From positions 1-11,886 of the forward strand of contig JBLNBU010000137.1 in assembly GCA_050260215.1 (NCBI GenBank): DNA of 11,886 nt, read 5' to 3'. This document shows, one piece after another, positions 1 through 6,598 of this stretch. Each line of letters begins with the position of its first letter. The stretch's first letter is position 1. The notes under the pieces are model-generated. The model saw only the letters and a list, made by a program, of their open reading frames with translations. It did no database searches and was not told the origin of the DNA. The position numbers were made by a program, and so were the translations under genes. The DNA comes from JBLNBU01 sp050260215 (GTDB taxonomy: Bacteria; Pseudomonadota; Alphaproteobacteria; Rhodospirillales; Magnetospirillaceae).

Positions 1-620
1 GCGGCGCGCAGCAAGAGGTGGCAGCCCGACCGCGCAGTCAGGCGGTCGGCGAACAAAAGGTAGGCGCGCGGCTCGACGCCCAGGGCGGCCAGCGGCTCGG
101 GCGCGGCGCGCACGCCGCCCGGCTCGATGCCGTTGGGGATGTAGACGGTCTCGCGGCCATAGGCCTCGCGGAAGTGGCGTTCGAGGCGGCGCGATACCAC
201 GGTGATCTCGTCGGCGAAGCGCGCCGCCACCGATTCGGGGGCGAAGAACGGCACCGACCCGGCCGGCCGGTCCAGGCCGTGGACGCTGACCACGGTGCGG
301 TGCAGGCCCAGTTTGGCGACGATGCTGAACAGCCCTCCGGTCTCGCCGGCGCAGAAGTTGACCACGTCATAGCCCCGGCAGGCGGTGACCAGCGACGACA
401 GCATGGCGTGCGAGGCCGCCTCGCCCATGGCGCCGGGGACGGTGGGCAGGCGGATGACGCGGGCCCCGTCGATGGCCCCGATCGAACGGCCGTTGCGTTC
501 CGAGAACACGTCGATCTCGTGGCCGCGCCGGGACAGGCGCGGGCAGACCTGGCGCAGGGTCGCCTCGATACCGTCGGGAGAACGCCCGGCGCCACGCATG
601 CCGATGACCGCGATCCTCAT
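1..620 (-). CDS. GT4-type (GT-B fold) glycosyltransferase, N-terminal part, cut by window edge
   Basis: The minus-strand frame opens at ATG 618-620 and stays open to base 1, giving 206 residues with no stop, so the C-terminal donor-binding half lies outside. The start MRIAVIGMRG followed by a glycine-containing loop and GIEATLRQV (residues 18-25) is the acceptor-side Rossmann pattern of GT4 enzymes. HGLD at 114-117 and VVSRRLERHFREAYG (141-155) followed by YIPNGIEP (160-167) are the typical end of the first GT-B domain. Such enzymes move a sugar from a nucleotide-sugar onto a polysaccharide or lipid acceptor at the cytoplasmic membrane face. The specific sugar cannot be read from this part. 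GAGGG ten bases upstream of the ATG serves as ribosome binding site. The gene lies 98 bases downstream of murI on the same strand and may be read from the same transcript. Family is fairly certain; substrate is unknown. Confidence 0.82.
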   Translation of the reverse strand, partial: MRIAVIGMRGAGRSPDGIEATLRQVCPRLSRRGHEIDVFSERNGRSIGAIDGARVIRLPTVPGAMGEAASHAMLSSLVTACRGYDVVNFCAGETGGLFSIVAKLGLHRTVVSVHGLDRPAGSVPFFAPESVAARFADEITVVSRRLERHFREAYGRETVYIPNGIEPGGVRAAPEPLAALGVEPRAYLLFADRLTARSGCHLLLRA

Positions 621-718
621 CGCCTGAAAACCCTCTGCCGACACCGGGCGGATTGTCGGCCAGCGAAGGGCCGCCGGCCAATCCGTGCATCGGGGTTACC
701 GGCGGCGCGTGCGGAGCG

Positions 719-1543
719 TCACAGGTCGACCAATTGGACGGCGGGCAGGGGACAGAGGGTGGGGAACATGGCCGCGGCGATGCGGGCAAAGCGGTCGGGG
801 GCGTCGGTGGCGGCCAGTTCCAGCCCGCCGGGGCCGGCCTGGGCCAGGCCGCGGGCCGCCAGTTCGGCGCCCGCACGCTCGGCGGTGGCCCGCGCGCAGT
901 CGACCAGGGTGGTGCCGGGCCCGGCCAGGCGGGCCAGCGCCGGGGCCAGCAGCGGGAAGTGGGTGCAGCCCAGCACCAGGCAGTCAGCGCCGCCCTCACC
1001 GAACCGGCCGTCCAGGTAGGTGCGCGCCATGGCCTCGACGATGGGACCGTCGGTCAGCCCTTCTTCGGCCAGGGCGACGAACATGGGGCAGGGGACGCAG
1101 GCGACCTCGGCCCCGGGGCGCAGGGCGTGCACCGACCGGGTGAACGCCCCCGAGGCGCAGGTCCCCTCGGTCGCCGCCACCAGGATGCGCCCGGTCCGCG
1201 ACGCCTGCGCCGCCGCGCCGGCGCCCGCCTCGACCACGCCCAGCACCGGCAGGCCGGGATGGGCCGCCGCCAGCGCCCCCAGGGCATGGGCCGAGGCGGT
1301 GTTGCACGCCACCACCAGCATCTTGATGCTGCGCCGGACCAGGAAGTCGGCGGCGCGCAGCGAATAGCGCACCACCGTCTCGGGGGACTTGGTGCCATAG
1401 GGCAATCGTGCCGTGTCGCCCAGATAGAGCAGGCGTTCGTCGGGCAGGTACCGGCGCAGGGCCACTGCTACCGTCAGGCCGCCCACGCCTGAGTCGAATA
1501 TGCCGATGGGCAAGTCGGCGGCAGCTGAATCTAATGTCTTCAC
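719..1543 (-). CDS. murI: Glutamate racemase
   Basis: Glutamate racemase interconverts L- and D-glutamate in the cytoplasm, supplying D-Glu for the peptidoglycan stem peptide. The 274-residue product has the usual family length and all key motifs: GIFDSGVGGLTV (14-25) with the N-terminal Asp17, GDTARLPYG (42-50), the first catalytic cysteine in VVACNTAS (Cys80) and the second in VLGCTHFP (Cys193), followed by His195. These are the two-base Cys/Cys mechanism residues. The GTG at 1541-1543 is preferred because AAGAG sits six bases upstream and the protein then begins 12 residues before the first beta strand, as in homologues. A longer in-frame ATG start near 1628 would read through the palindromic control region and adds residues unlike the family. 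The gene is divergent from the sensor/phosphatase operon and upstream of the glycosyltransferase. Confidence 0.96.
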   Translation of the reverse strand: MKTLDSAAADLPIGIFDSGVGGLTVAVALRRYLPDERLLYLGDTARLPYGTKSPETVVRYSLRAADFLVRRSIKMLVVACNTASAHALGALAAAHPGLPVLGVVEAGAGAAAQASRTGRILVAATEGTCASGAFTRSVHALRPGAEVACVPCPMFVALAEEGLTDGPIVEAMARTYLDGRFGEGGADCLVLGCTHFPLLAPALARLAGPGTTLVDCARATAERAGAELAARGLAQAGPGGLELAATDAPDRFARIAAAMFPTLCPLPAVQLVDL

Positions 1544-1603
1544 TGTATGCTCTTTGGCCGGGATTCTGGCTTCACATTGACAGACATCGGCAGGGCTTGA
1601 ACA

Positions 1604-1632
1604 TTCGTTAATACGAAGGCCAAGCATTGGCC
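1604..1632. promoter_or_regulatory. Two adjacent inverted repeats in the murI/operon divergent control region
   Basis: Two dyads sit side by side. TTCGT-TAAT-ACGAA spans 1604-1617 (5-base arms, 4-base spacer). GGCCAA-GCA-TTGGCC spans 1618-1632 (6-base arms, 3-base spacer). They lie between murI and the plus-strand operon, about 20 bases upstream of the candidate operon promoter. No T-run follows either one, so they do not look like terminators. The AT-rich first dyad is unlike its surroundings. A dimeric regulator binding here is an inference; no family is recognised. Confidence 0.4.
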
Positions 1633-1651
1633 GGTTCCTGCGCATGGAATG

Positions 1652-1680
1652 TTGGAGAAAGCGCCCCGATGCCCTATAAG
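1652..1680 (+). promoter_or_regulatory. Candidate sigma-70 promoter of the sensor/phosphatase operon
   Basis: TTGGAG (1652-1657) and TATAAG (1675-1680) are separated by 17 bases. The -10 box matches the consensus at five of six positions, the -35 box at three of six. Transcription would start near 1687. That would exclude the ATG at 1649 and agrees with the atypical codons (ATA, AGG, AGA, CGA) in the frame before about 1738. This is a motif match only. Confidence 0.35.
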
Positions 1681-1722
1681 GAGATCCGGCGCCGTCGCCG
1701 CGGCAGGGGAACCGCGGCTTAG
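1669..1722 (+). other. Possible 17-codon arginine-rich leader ORF
   Basis: A short ORF runs from ATG 1669 to TAG 1722 and encodes MPYKEIRRRRRGRGTAA, with five consecutive arginines. GGAG lies about 11 bases upstream. Its stop is immediately followed by GGAAGGG, the likely ribosome binding site of the next gene, so coupling or attenuation is imaginable. However, the candidate -10 box (1675-1680) falls inside it, so either the promoter call or this ORF is probably wrong. A chance ORF is quite likely. Confidence 0.15.
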
Positions 1723-1723
1723 C

Positions 1724-1730
1724 GGAAGGG
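1724..1730 (+). promoter_or_regulatory. Ribosome binding site deciding the TTG 1739 start
   Basis: GGAAGGG lies eight bases before TTG 1739-1741 and is the best Shine-Dalgarno match in front of any start codon of the first operon gene. The in-frame ATG at 1649 and GTG at 1802 have no comparable site at proper spacing. TTG 1787 has only GGGG five bases ahead. Confidence 0.4.
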
Positions 1731-1738
1731 TTGGGGGT

Positions 1739-2581
1739 TTGGAACAGGTTGCGCAGACCGTCGGATCGCGAGCGCCCGGGGCGACTTTGGCCACTCGTGA
1801 CGTGGCGTGGTCGCTGGCCCGCAAGGTGTCGTTCGCCCTGGTGGCGGTGCTGCTGTTCACCGTCTCGGTTACCGCCTTCTTCGCCTACTACAAATTCGAA
1901 AGCGTGTATTCGGGGCTGGTGCAGTCCCGATACAGCTTCGTCGTCTTCACCATCAAGAAGAAGGTCGAGGACAGCCTGAACCTCGGCTTCGCGCTGCGCC
2001 AACTGCGCCAGATCCAGGACCTGCTCGAGCGCGAGAAGGTGCGCGACGCCCAGATCCTGGCCATCGAGGTCTACAACGCCGACGGCGAGGTGCTGTTCGA
2101 CACCGACCGCGGCGCCATCGGCATGGCGGTGCCGCGCGGCTGGCTGGAAGCGGTCCGCGGCAGCCCCACCCAGCCGTTCGGCGAGGTCGAGGAAGACACC
2201 CTGGTGGTGGGCCTGCCCCTGGTCAACGGCCTGGGCAAGGTCGAGGGCGGCGTCGTCCTGCGCTATCCCGCCGCCTACCTGAAGCATGCGGTCGCCGGCC
2301 TGGTCGGCGACGTCGCCCGCGACGCCACGCTGGCGGCATTGGCCTCGGCGGTGGTGGCCGTGGCCGGCCTTTATTGGCTGTTCGGATCGGTTACCCGCAA
2401 GCTGGCGGGCATGGAGCATACCCTGCAGGCCGTGCTGGCCGAGGGCGGCCAGGCCGTGCCCGACCCCGGCTCGGACGAGTTCGAGGAACGCTTCGCCGAG
2501 TTCGTCGCCAAGACGCGCGAGGCCGTCGACCACATCCGGGACGCGACCCAGGAGGTCGAGCGCCTGGATAGACTGGCATGA
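1739..2581 (+). CDS. Two-TM periplasmic sensor protein with HAMP-like tail and no output domain
   Basis: The frame is open from 1649 to TGA 2579-2581. Numbered from TTG 1739 (280 residues), a first TM helix lies at about 30-50 (SFALVAVLLFTVSVTAFF) and an extracytoplasmic domain at about 51-194. That domain contains a Cache/PAS-like strand-turn pattern, IEVYNADGEVLFDTD, at about 109-123. A second TM helix is at about 195-216. It is followed by a short HAMP-like segment (SVTRKLAGMEHTLQAVL) and an acidic, probably helical tail. There is no kinase, cyclase, phosphatase or methyl-accepting domain. The start is uncertain: TTG 1739 has the best ribosome binding site, GTG 1802 gives the shortest cytoplasmic N-terminus, and codon use before about 1738 looks non-coding. 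The stop overlaps the next start as ATGA, so the two are probably translated together. I infer an accessory sensor partnering the HAMP-MFS protein or the phosphatase. No specific family is recognised. Confidence 0.8.
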   Translation: MEQVAQTVGSRAPGATLATRDVAWSLARKVSFALVAVLLFTVSVTAFFAYYKFESVYSGLVQSRYSFVVFTIKKKVEDSLNLGFALRQLRQIQDLLEREKVRDAQILAIEVYNADGEVLFDTDRGAIGMAVPRGWLEAVRGSPTQPFGEVEEDTLVVGLPLVNGLGKVEGGVVLRYPAAYLKHAVAGLVGDVARDATLAALASAVVAVAGLYWLFGSVTRKLAGMEHTLQAVLAEGGQAVPDPGSDEFEERFAEFVAKTREAVDHIRDATQEVERLDRLA

Positions 2582-4680
2582 GTGGGGCGACCATGAGGCT
2601 CGACAGTTCCCGCTCGCTGTTCGTCCGCCTGCTGGCGCTGGCCTTCCTGGTGCTGGTGCCGCCGGTGATCGGGCTGATGTGGAGTTCGTTGGGCGAGTTC
2701 CGCCAGGCCTTCGTCCCCGAGATGGACAAGAAGGCCGAGACGGTCGGCCGCGACCTGGCCGCCAGCATCGAGCGGGCGGTCGGCTACGGCATTCCCATCG
2801 ACAGGCTGGTCGGGGTCGAGGAGTTCTTCACCCCGGTGATCGCCGCCAATCCCGAGATCCGCTACCTGGCGGTGTCGGACCGCGACGGCAAGCTGCTGTT
2901 CCTGAAGGGCGGCGACGCGGTGGCGCTGCAGCCCCATTACAGCACCGCCGATTTCGACACCGAGATGGAACACGGCCGCAAGGCCAGCATCGAGCACTAC
3001 ATCGACCGCGCCCTGCCGGTGCTGGTCAAGGGCAACCGCGTCGGCCAGGTCCATGTGGGCATGGACGAGGACTACATCACCGGCCGCCTGCTCGACATCG
3101 TCGCCGACGTGGTCATCGTCATGGTGGTGGCGCTGCTGGTGTCGTTCGAACTGCTGCTGTTCGTGGTCACCTTCAACATCACCGGGCCGATGAAGCTGGT
3201 CGGCGTGGTGGTCGACAAGGTCCGGCGCGGCGATTTCACCCACATCGCCGGCGTGGTGTCCGAGGATGAGGTCGGCCGCTTCGTCGGCGCCTTCAACTCG
3301 GCCATCCGCCACGCCGAACACCTTTACCGCCGCCTCGAGGCCTATATCGAAGAGGTCCAGGCCGCCCATTTCGACAAGACCGTGGTCGAGCGGGTGACCG
3401 ACATCCAGGCCCGCGTGCGGTTCCTGTTCCGCTTCGCGCCCGGCGGCAATCCCGAAGCCATATCCGAGCGCCAGGCCACCGACATCCGCCTGCCGCTGTT
3501 CCTGTTCGTCTTCGCCGAGGAAATCTCGCGCTCGTTCATGCCGCTCTACGTCAAGGACCTGTACGCGCAGATCCCCGGACTGTCCCAGGTCATGGTCATC
3601 GCCCTGCCGATCACCGTGTTCATGGCCTTCATCGCGCTGGCCTCGCCGTGGGCGGCGCTGCTGACCAACCGGCTGGGCAGCCGCAAGGTGTTCCTGGTGG
3701 GGCTGCTGCCGGCGACGCTGGGCCTGCTGATGTCGGCGATGGCCTTCAACGTCTATGACTTCATGCTGTGGCGGTCGATCACCGCCATCGGCTACGCCAT
3801 GGTCACCATGGCCTGCCAGGGCTACATCTCGCAGGTTTCGCAGCAGGATCGGCGCACCCAGGGCCTGGGGGTCTATGTGGGGGCGGTGCTGATGGCCAGC
3901 GTATGCGGTACCGGCATCGGCGGCGTCATGGCCGAGCGCATCGGCTTTCGCACCACCTTCGTGGTGGCGTCGGCCCTGGCGGTGCTGTCGGGCATGCTGA
4001 TGTATCGCCTGATGGAGGCCGGCCGCCACGGCGACGACCTGCGCGAGCCGACCCGTGGCGATTTCCTGGCGCTGCTGCGCAACTGGCGCTTCACCGTCCT
4101 GGTGATGTTCGCCGCCATTCCCTCCAAGATCGCGCTGACCGCGTTCTTCTTCTTCCTGGTGCCGCTGACCCTGGCCCAGCAGAGCGGCGTCGACCTTGCC
4201 GACATCGCCCAGGTGATGATCCTTTACCCCGTCACCGTGGTGCTGCTGTCGCCGCTGGCGGCGCGCCTGGCCGACCGGCTGGGCTGGAAGGCTGGGCTGG
4301 TGGCGGTCGGCGGCCTGATCGGCGGCGTCGGCCTGGTGCTGCCCGCCCTTTGGCCGGTGGGAATGCCGCTGGCGCTGGGGGTGGCGCTGCTGGGCGTGTC
4401 GCACGGCCTGTCGGCCTCGCCGCAGCTGGCGATGATCCCCGACGTGTGCTGGACCGAGTGCCGCAGCATGGGCCAGACCAACGTGCTGGCCTTCCTGCGC
4501 TTCGCCGAGCGCGTCGGCTCGGTGGCCGGCCCGCTGTTGGCGGCGGCGTTCATCCCGCTTTACGGCTATGGCGGGGCGGCGGTGGCGGTCGGCGCGGTGG
4601 TGCTGGGCATGAGCACGGTGTTCGCCCTGCTGTCGCTGGCGTACCGCGCCGGGCCGCACATCCAGGCGGAGTTCCTGTGA
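2578..4680 (+). CDS. Sensor-HAMP-MFS fusion: periplasmic sensory domain joined to a major facilitator transporter
   Basis: The 700-residue protein has two halves. Residues 12-35 form TM1. Residues 36-170 form a periplasmic single-Cache-like domain, with IRYLAVSDRDGKLLFLKGG at 94-112 and a membrane-proximal GQVHVGMD at 156-163. Residues 174-198 form TM2, and a HAMP domain follows (ITGPMK at 201-206, GDF at 218-220, SEDEVGRFVGAFN at 228-240). After a helical linker, residues 305-690 form an MFS domain of about 12 TM helices. Two loop signatures are visible: LTNRLGSRK (362-370) and LADRLGWK (564-571). The first has Asn where the family usually has Asp. The start ATG 2578 overlaps the upstream stop by four bases; ATG 2593, five bases after GGGG, is an alternative. 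Fusion of a chemoreceptor-type input to a transporter suggests ligand-gated transport, or a transporter used as sensor. The substrate is unknown. Confidence 0.88.
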   Translation: MSGATMRLDSSRSLFVRLLALAFLVLVPPVIGLMWSSLGEFRQAFVPEMDKKAETVGRDLAASIERAVGYGIPIDRLVGVEEFFTPVIAANPEIRYLAVSDRDGKLLFLKGGDAVALQPHYSTADFDTEMEHGRKASIEHYIDRALPVLVKGNRVGQVHVGMDEDYITGRLLDIVADVVIVMVVALLVSFELLLFVVTFNITGPMKLVGVVVDKVRRGDFTHIAGVVSEDEVGRFVGAFNSAIRHAEHLYRRLEAYIEEVQAAHFDKTVVERVTDIQARVRFLFRFAPGGNPEAISERQATDIRLPLFLFVFAEEISRSFMPLYVKDLYAQIPGLSQVMVIALPITVFMAFIALASPWAALLTNRLGSRKVFLVGLLPATLGLLMSAMAFNVYDFMLWRSITAIGYAMVTMACQGYISQVSQQDRRTQGLGVYVGAVLMASVCGTGIGGVMAERIGFRTTFVVASALAVLSGMLMYRLMEAGRHGDDLREPTRGDFLALLRNWRFTVLVMFAAIPSKIALTAFFFFLVPLTLAQQSGVDLADIAQVMILYPVTVVLLSPLAARLADRLGWKAGLVAVGGLIGGVGLVLPALWPVGMPLALGVALLGVSHGLSASPQLAMIPDVCWTECRSMGQTNVLAFLRFAERVGSVAGPLLAAAFIPLYGYGGAAVAVGAVVLGMSTVFALLSLAYRAGPHIQAEFL

Positions 4681-5702
4681 TGGCCAGGCTGCTGAAACTG
4701 GCGCTGGCGGCGCTGGCGCTGTTGGTGGGGCTGGCGGCCGCGGCCGACGCGGCCGAGCCGGCGCGCAAGCCGTTCCGCATCTACATGGCCCTGTGGCGCG
4801 GCTGGGAAGAGGCGGCCCAGGGCTTCAAGGACTATTTCACCAACCAGAACATCCCGGTCGAGCTGATCGTGCGCGATGCCGGCCAGGACAAGTCCAAGCT
4901 GAAGGGCTTCGTCGACGAGGCGCGGCAGATGAAGGTGGACCTGGTGTTCACCTGGGGCACCACGGTGACCGAGGAGATGCTGGGCCGCTTCGACGCGGTC
5001 GATCCGGCGCGGCACGTCACCGACATTCCCGCGGTGTTCGCCATCGTCTCGCAGCCGGTGGGGGGCGTGGTCGCCGACCTGGCGTCCAGCGGGCGCAACA
5101 TCACCGGCACCACCTACCTGGTGCCGCTCGAGACCCAGCTGAACCTGATCCAGTCCTATCGCCGCTTCAGGACGCTGGGGGTGGTCTACAATCCGCTCGA
5201 GCGCAATTCGCTGGTGGCCATCGACGGGCTGAAGGCGGCGGGCACGACCATGGACTTCACCGTGGTGCCGGTTCCGGTGGACGTGGCCGATTCCAAGCCG
5301 GTGCCCGCCAGCATCGCCGGCAAGGTCGCCGAGCTGAAGAAGGCAAAGGTCGACTTCCTCTACATCCCGCCCGACACCTTCCTCAACGTCAACCGCGACC
5401 TGCTCACCCAGGCGGCGCTGGACAACGCCATCCCCAGCTTCGCCGCCGCCGAGAACCCGGTGACCACCTCGAAGGCCATGTTCGGCGGCGTGTACCGCTA
5501 CTACACCGTGGGCCAGCTGACCGCCTACAAGGCCGAGCAGATCCTGGTCGGCAAGGTGGCGCCGTCGGCCATTCCCATCGACGCGCCCAAGCGGCTGTCG
5601 ATTCTGATCAACATGCCGGTGGCGCGCCAGCTGGGCATGTATCCGCCCATGAACCTGCTGGGCCTGGCCGAAATCATCGATCCCAACGAGGCCAAGCCGT
5701 GA
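4680..5702 (+). CDS. ABC-type substrate-binding protein, PF04392/TrpX-like, secreted
   Basis: The 340-residue product begins with a Sec signal peptide: MARLLK, a hydrophobic alanine/leucine core at about 7-21, and an ADA cleavage site near residue 24. No lipobox cysteine is present, so it should be soluble in the periplasm. The rest matches the two-lobe type I periplasmic-binding fold of the ABC_sub_bind family: VDLVFTWGT (about 80-88), IPAVFAIVSQPVGG, the NITGTTYLVP stretch, LGVVYNP (about 164-170), VDFLYIPPDTFLN and IPSFAAAENPV. Family members bind amino acids or similar small ligands for ABC importers, but no permease or ATPase gene is adjacent. The start overlaps the previous stop by one base (TGATG), indicating coupled translation. 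In this setting I infer a ligand-presenting partner for the neighbouring periplasmic sensors, in the manner of LuxP-LuxQ or ChvE-VirA. The ligand is not deducible. Confidence 0.87.
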   Translation: MARLLKLALAALALLVGLAAAADAAEPARKPFRIYMALWRGWEEAAQGFKDYFTNQNIPVELIVRDAGQDKSKLKGFVDEARQMKVDLVFTWGTTVTEEMLGRFDAVDPARHVTDIPAVFAIVSQPVGGVVADLASSGRNITGTTYLVPLETQLNLIQSYRRFRTLGVVYNPLERNSLVAIDGLKAAGTTMDFTVVPVPVDVADSKPVPASIAGKVAELKKAKVDFLYIPPDTFLNVNRDLLTQAALDNAIPSFAAAENPVTTSKAMFGGVYRYYTVGQLTAYKAEQILVGKVAPSAIPIDAPKRLSILINMPVARQLGMYPPMNLLGLAEIIDPNEAKP

Positions 5703-6598
5703 CCGCGCCGCTCCGCATCATCGTCTGCACCAAGCGCGACCTGGCCGGCAGCCTGATCCTGAACTGGCTGCTGCCGCGGCTGGCCGACTGCACCGTGATG
5801 GTGCTGCTGTCCGACAAGACCCGTCCGGTCGAGAAGGCCGTGCCCGAGTTGGCCGAGATGAAGTTCCTCGAGCGCGATCTGCCGGTCGACACCCTGTTCC
5901 CGCTGCTCGACGCCTGCGGCGGCGGCGACGACGCGCCGCTGGCCACCTTCGACGGGGTGGCGCGCCGCTTCGGGGTGCCGGTCAAGGTGGTGCAGAAGAT
6001 CAACGACGCCGACGGCGAGGCGCTGGTGCGCGACTTCGCCCCCGACGTGATGATCTCGGCGCGCTTCTCGCTGATCTTCAAGGCCAACGTCTTCGACATC
6101 CCGCGCTTCGGTACCTACAACGTCCATCCGGGCGCGCTGCCGCGCTATGCCGGGCTGTTCGCACCGTTCCGCTGCCTCGTCGACGGCGGCGATGAGATCG
6201 GCTGCACCCTGCACCGGGTCGACGCCGGCATCGACACCGGCCCCATCGTCGGCATCGGCTGGCTGCCGGTGGACCCGGCCCGCTCGCTGTTGTGGCACGT
6301 GGTCAACACCTACTGGGGCGGGCTGCAGAAGTTCGTCGACATGCTGGACGGCCTGCGCGGCGGGCGGACGGTGGTTCCGTTGGTGGCCCAGGATTTCAGC
6401 CAGCGGGTCTATGGCTCGCTGCCCAGCCACGAGCAGTTCGATGTCTTCTACGCCAAGGGCTTCCGGCTGTTCGATCCGCAGGAATACAACGAGATCCTGG
6501 CCGGCTTCCTGAAGGCCGGGGCCGAGATGCCGGTGGGCCTGCCTGGCTTCGCGCCGGCCGGAGAGGGGGGGACGCCATGCTGCTGCGCACGCGCGTAA
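5699..6598 (+). CDS. Formyltransferase (Fmt/PurN-like fold), substrate unknown
   Basis: The GTG start at 5699 overlaps the upstream stop as GTGA. The 299-residue product has a Rossmann-type formyl_trans_N fold. LRIIVCTKRD (5-14) is the first strand, and DFAPDVMISARFSLIF (112-127) precedes the active site. TYNVHPGALPRYAG (139-152) and DAGIDTGPIVG (175-185) hold the catalytic triad Asn141, His143, Asp179. The Asn-Asp spacing of 38 equals that of E. coli Fmt (108/146). Members transfer a formyl group from 10-formyl-tetrahydrofolate to an amine. The region after residue 190 is short and does not look like the methionyl-tRNA-binding domain of Fmt, so housekeeping Fmt is unlikely. It more resembles sugar-amine or small-molecule formyltransferases. 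The last 22 bases overlap the phosphatase gene, which accounts for its Cys-Cys-Cys-rich end. Its presence in a signalling operon is unusual. Confidence 0.82.
   Translation: MTAPLRIIVCTKRDLAGSLILNWLLPRLADCTVMVLLSDKTRPVEKAVPELAEMKFLERDLPVDTLFPLLDACGGGDDAPLATFDGVARRFGVPVKVVQKINDADGEALVRDFAPDVMISARFSLIFKANVFDIPRFGTYNVHPGALPRYAGLFAPFRCLVDGGDEIGCTLHRVDAGIDTGPIVGIGWLPVDPARSLLWHVVNTYWGGLQKFVDMLDGLRGGRTVVPLVAQDFSQRVYGSLPSHEQFDVFYAKGFRLFDPQEYNEILAGFLKAGAEMPVGLPGFAPAGEGGTPCCCARA
6560..6571 (+). promoter_or_regulatory. Strong ribosome binding site inside the formyltransferase gene
   Basis: GGAGAGGGGGGG ends five bases before ATG 6577 and sets the phosphatase start within the preceding gene. This is the only internal gene of the operon with an evident strong Shine-Dalgarno sequence besides the last one, so the phosphatase may be translated independently of coupling. 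Confidence 0.6.

Noticed and set aside
1577..1602. TTGACA at 1577-1582 as the -35 of a plus-strand promoter
   Set aside because: The -35 box is perfect, but at 16-18 bases downstream only weak -10 candidates (three of six matches) occur.
1612..1638. EcfG-like promoter (GGAAC box) on the minus strand in front of murI
   Set aside because: GGAAC is present, but the matching box is CGTA at 18-base spacing rather than CGTT at about 16-17. The match is too poor to report.
1544..2533. Long upstream extension of the murI frame
   Set aside because: The segment opposite the sensor gene has shadow composition. GTG 1543 has a good ribosome binding site and the family-typical N-terminus.
2371..4659. Very long minus-strand open frame (762 residues) opposite the HAMP-MFS gene
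   Set aside because: It is rich in His, Gln, Arg and Gly with no recognisable domain, as expected opposite a GC-rich coding strand. The plus-strand gene has clear domains.
3768..4679. Plus-strand frame open across the MFS 3' half and continuous with the binding-protein gene
   Set aside because: The part before 4680 is Arg/Gly/Pro-rich shadow of the MFS gene. Only the part from ATG 4680, with its signal peptide, is real.
5699..6598. Calling this gene fmt (methionyl-tRNA formyltransferase)
   Set aside because: The catalytic domain fits, but the C-terminal region and the signalling-operon context do not. No symbol is given.
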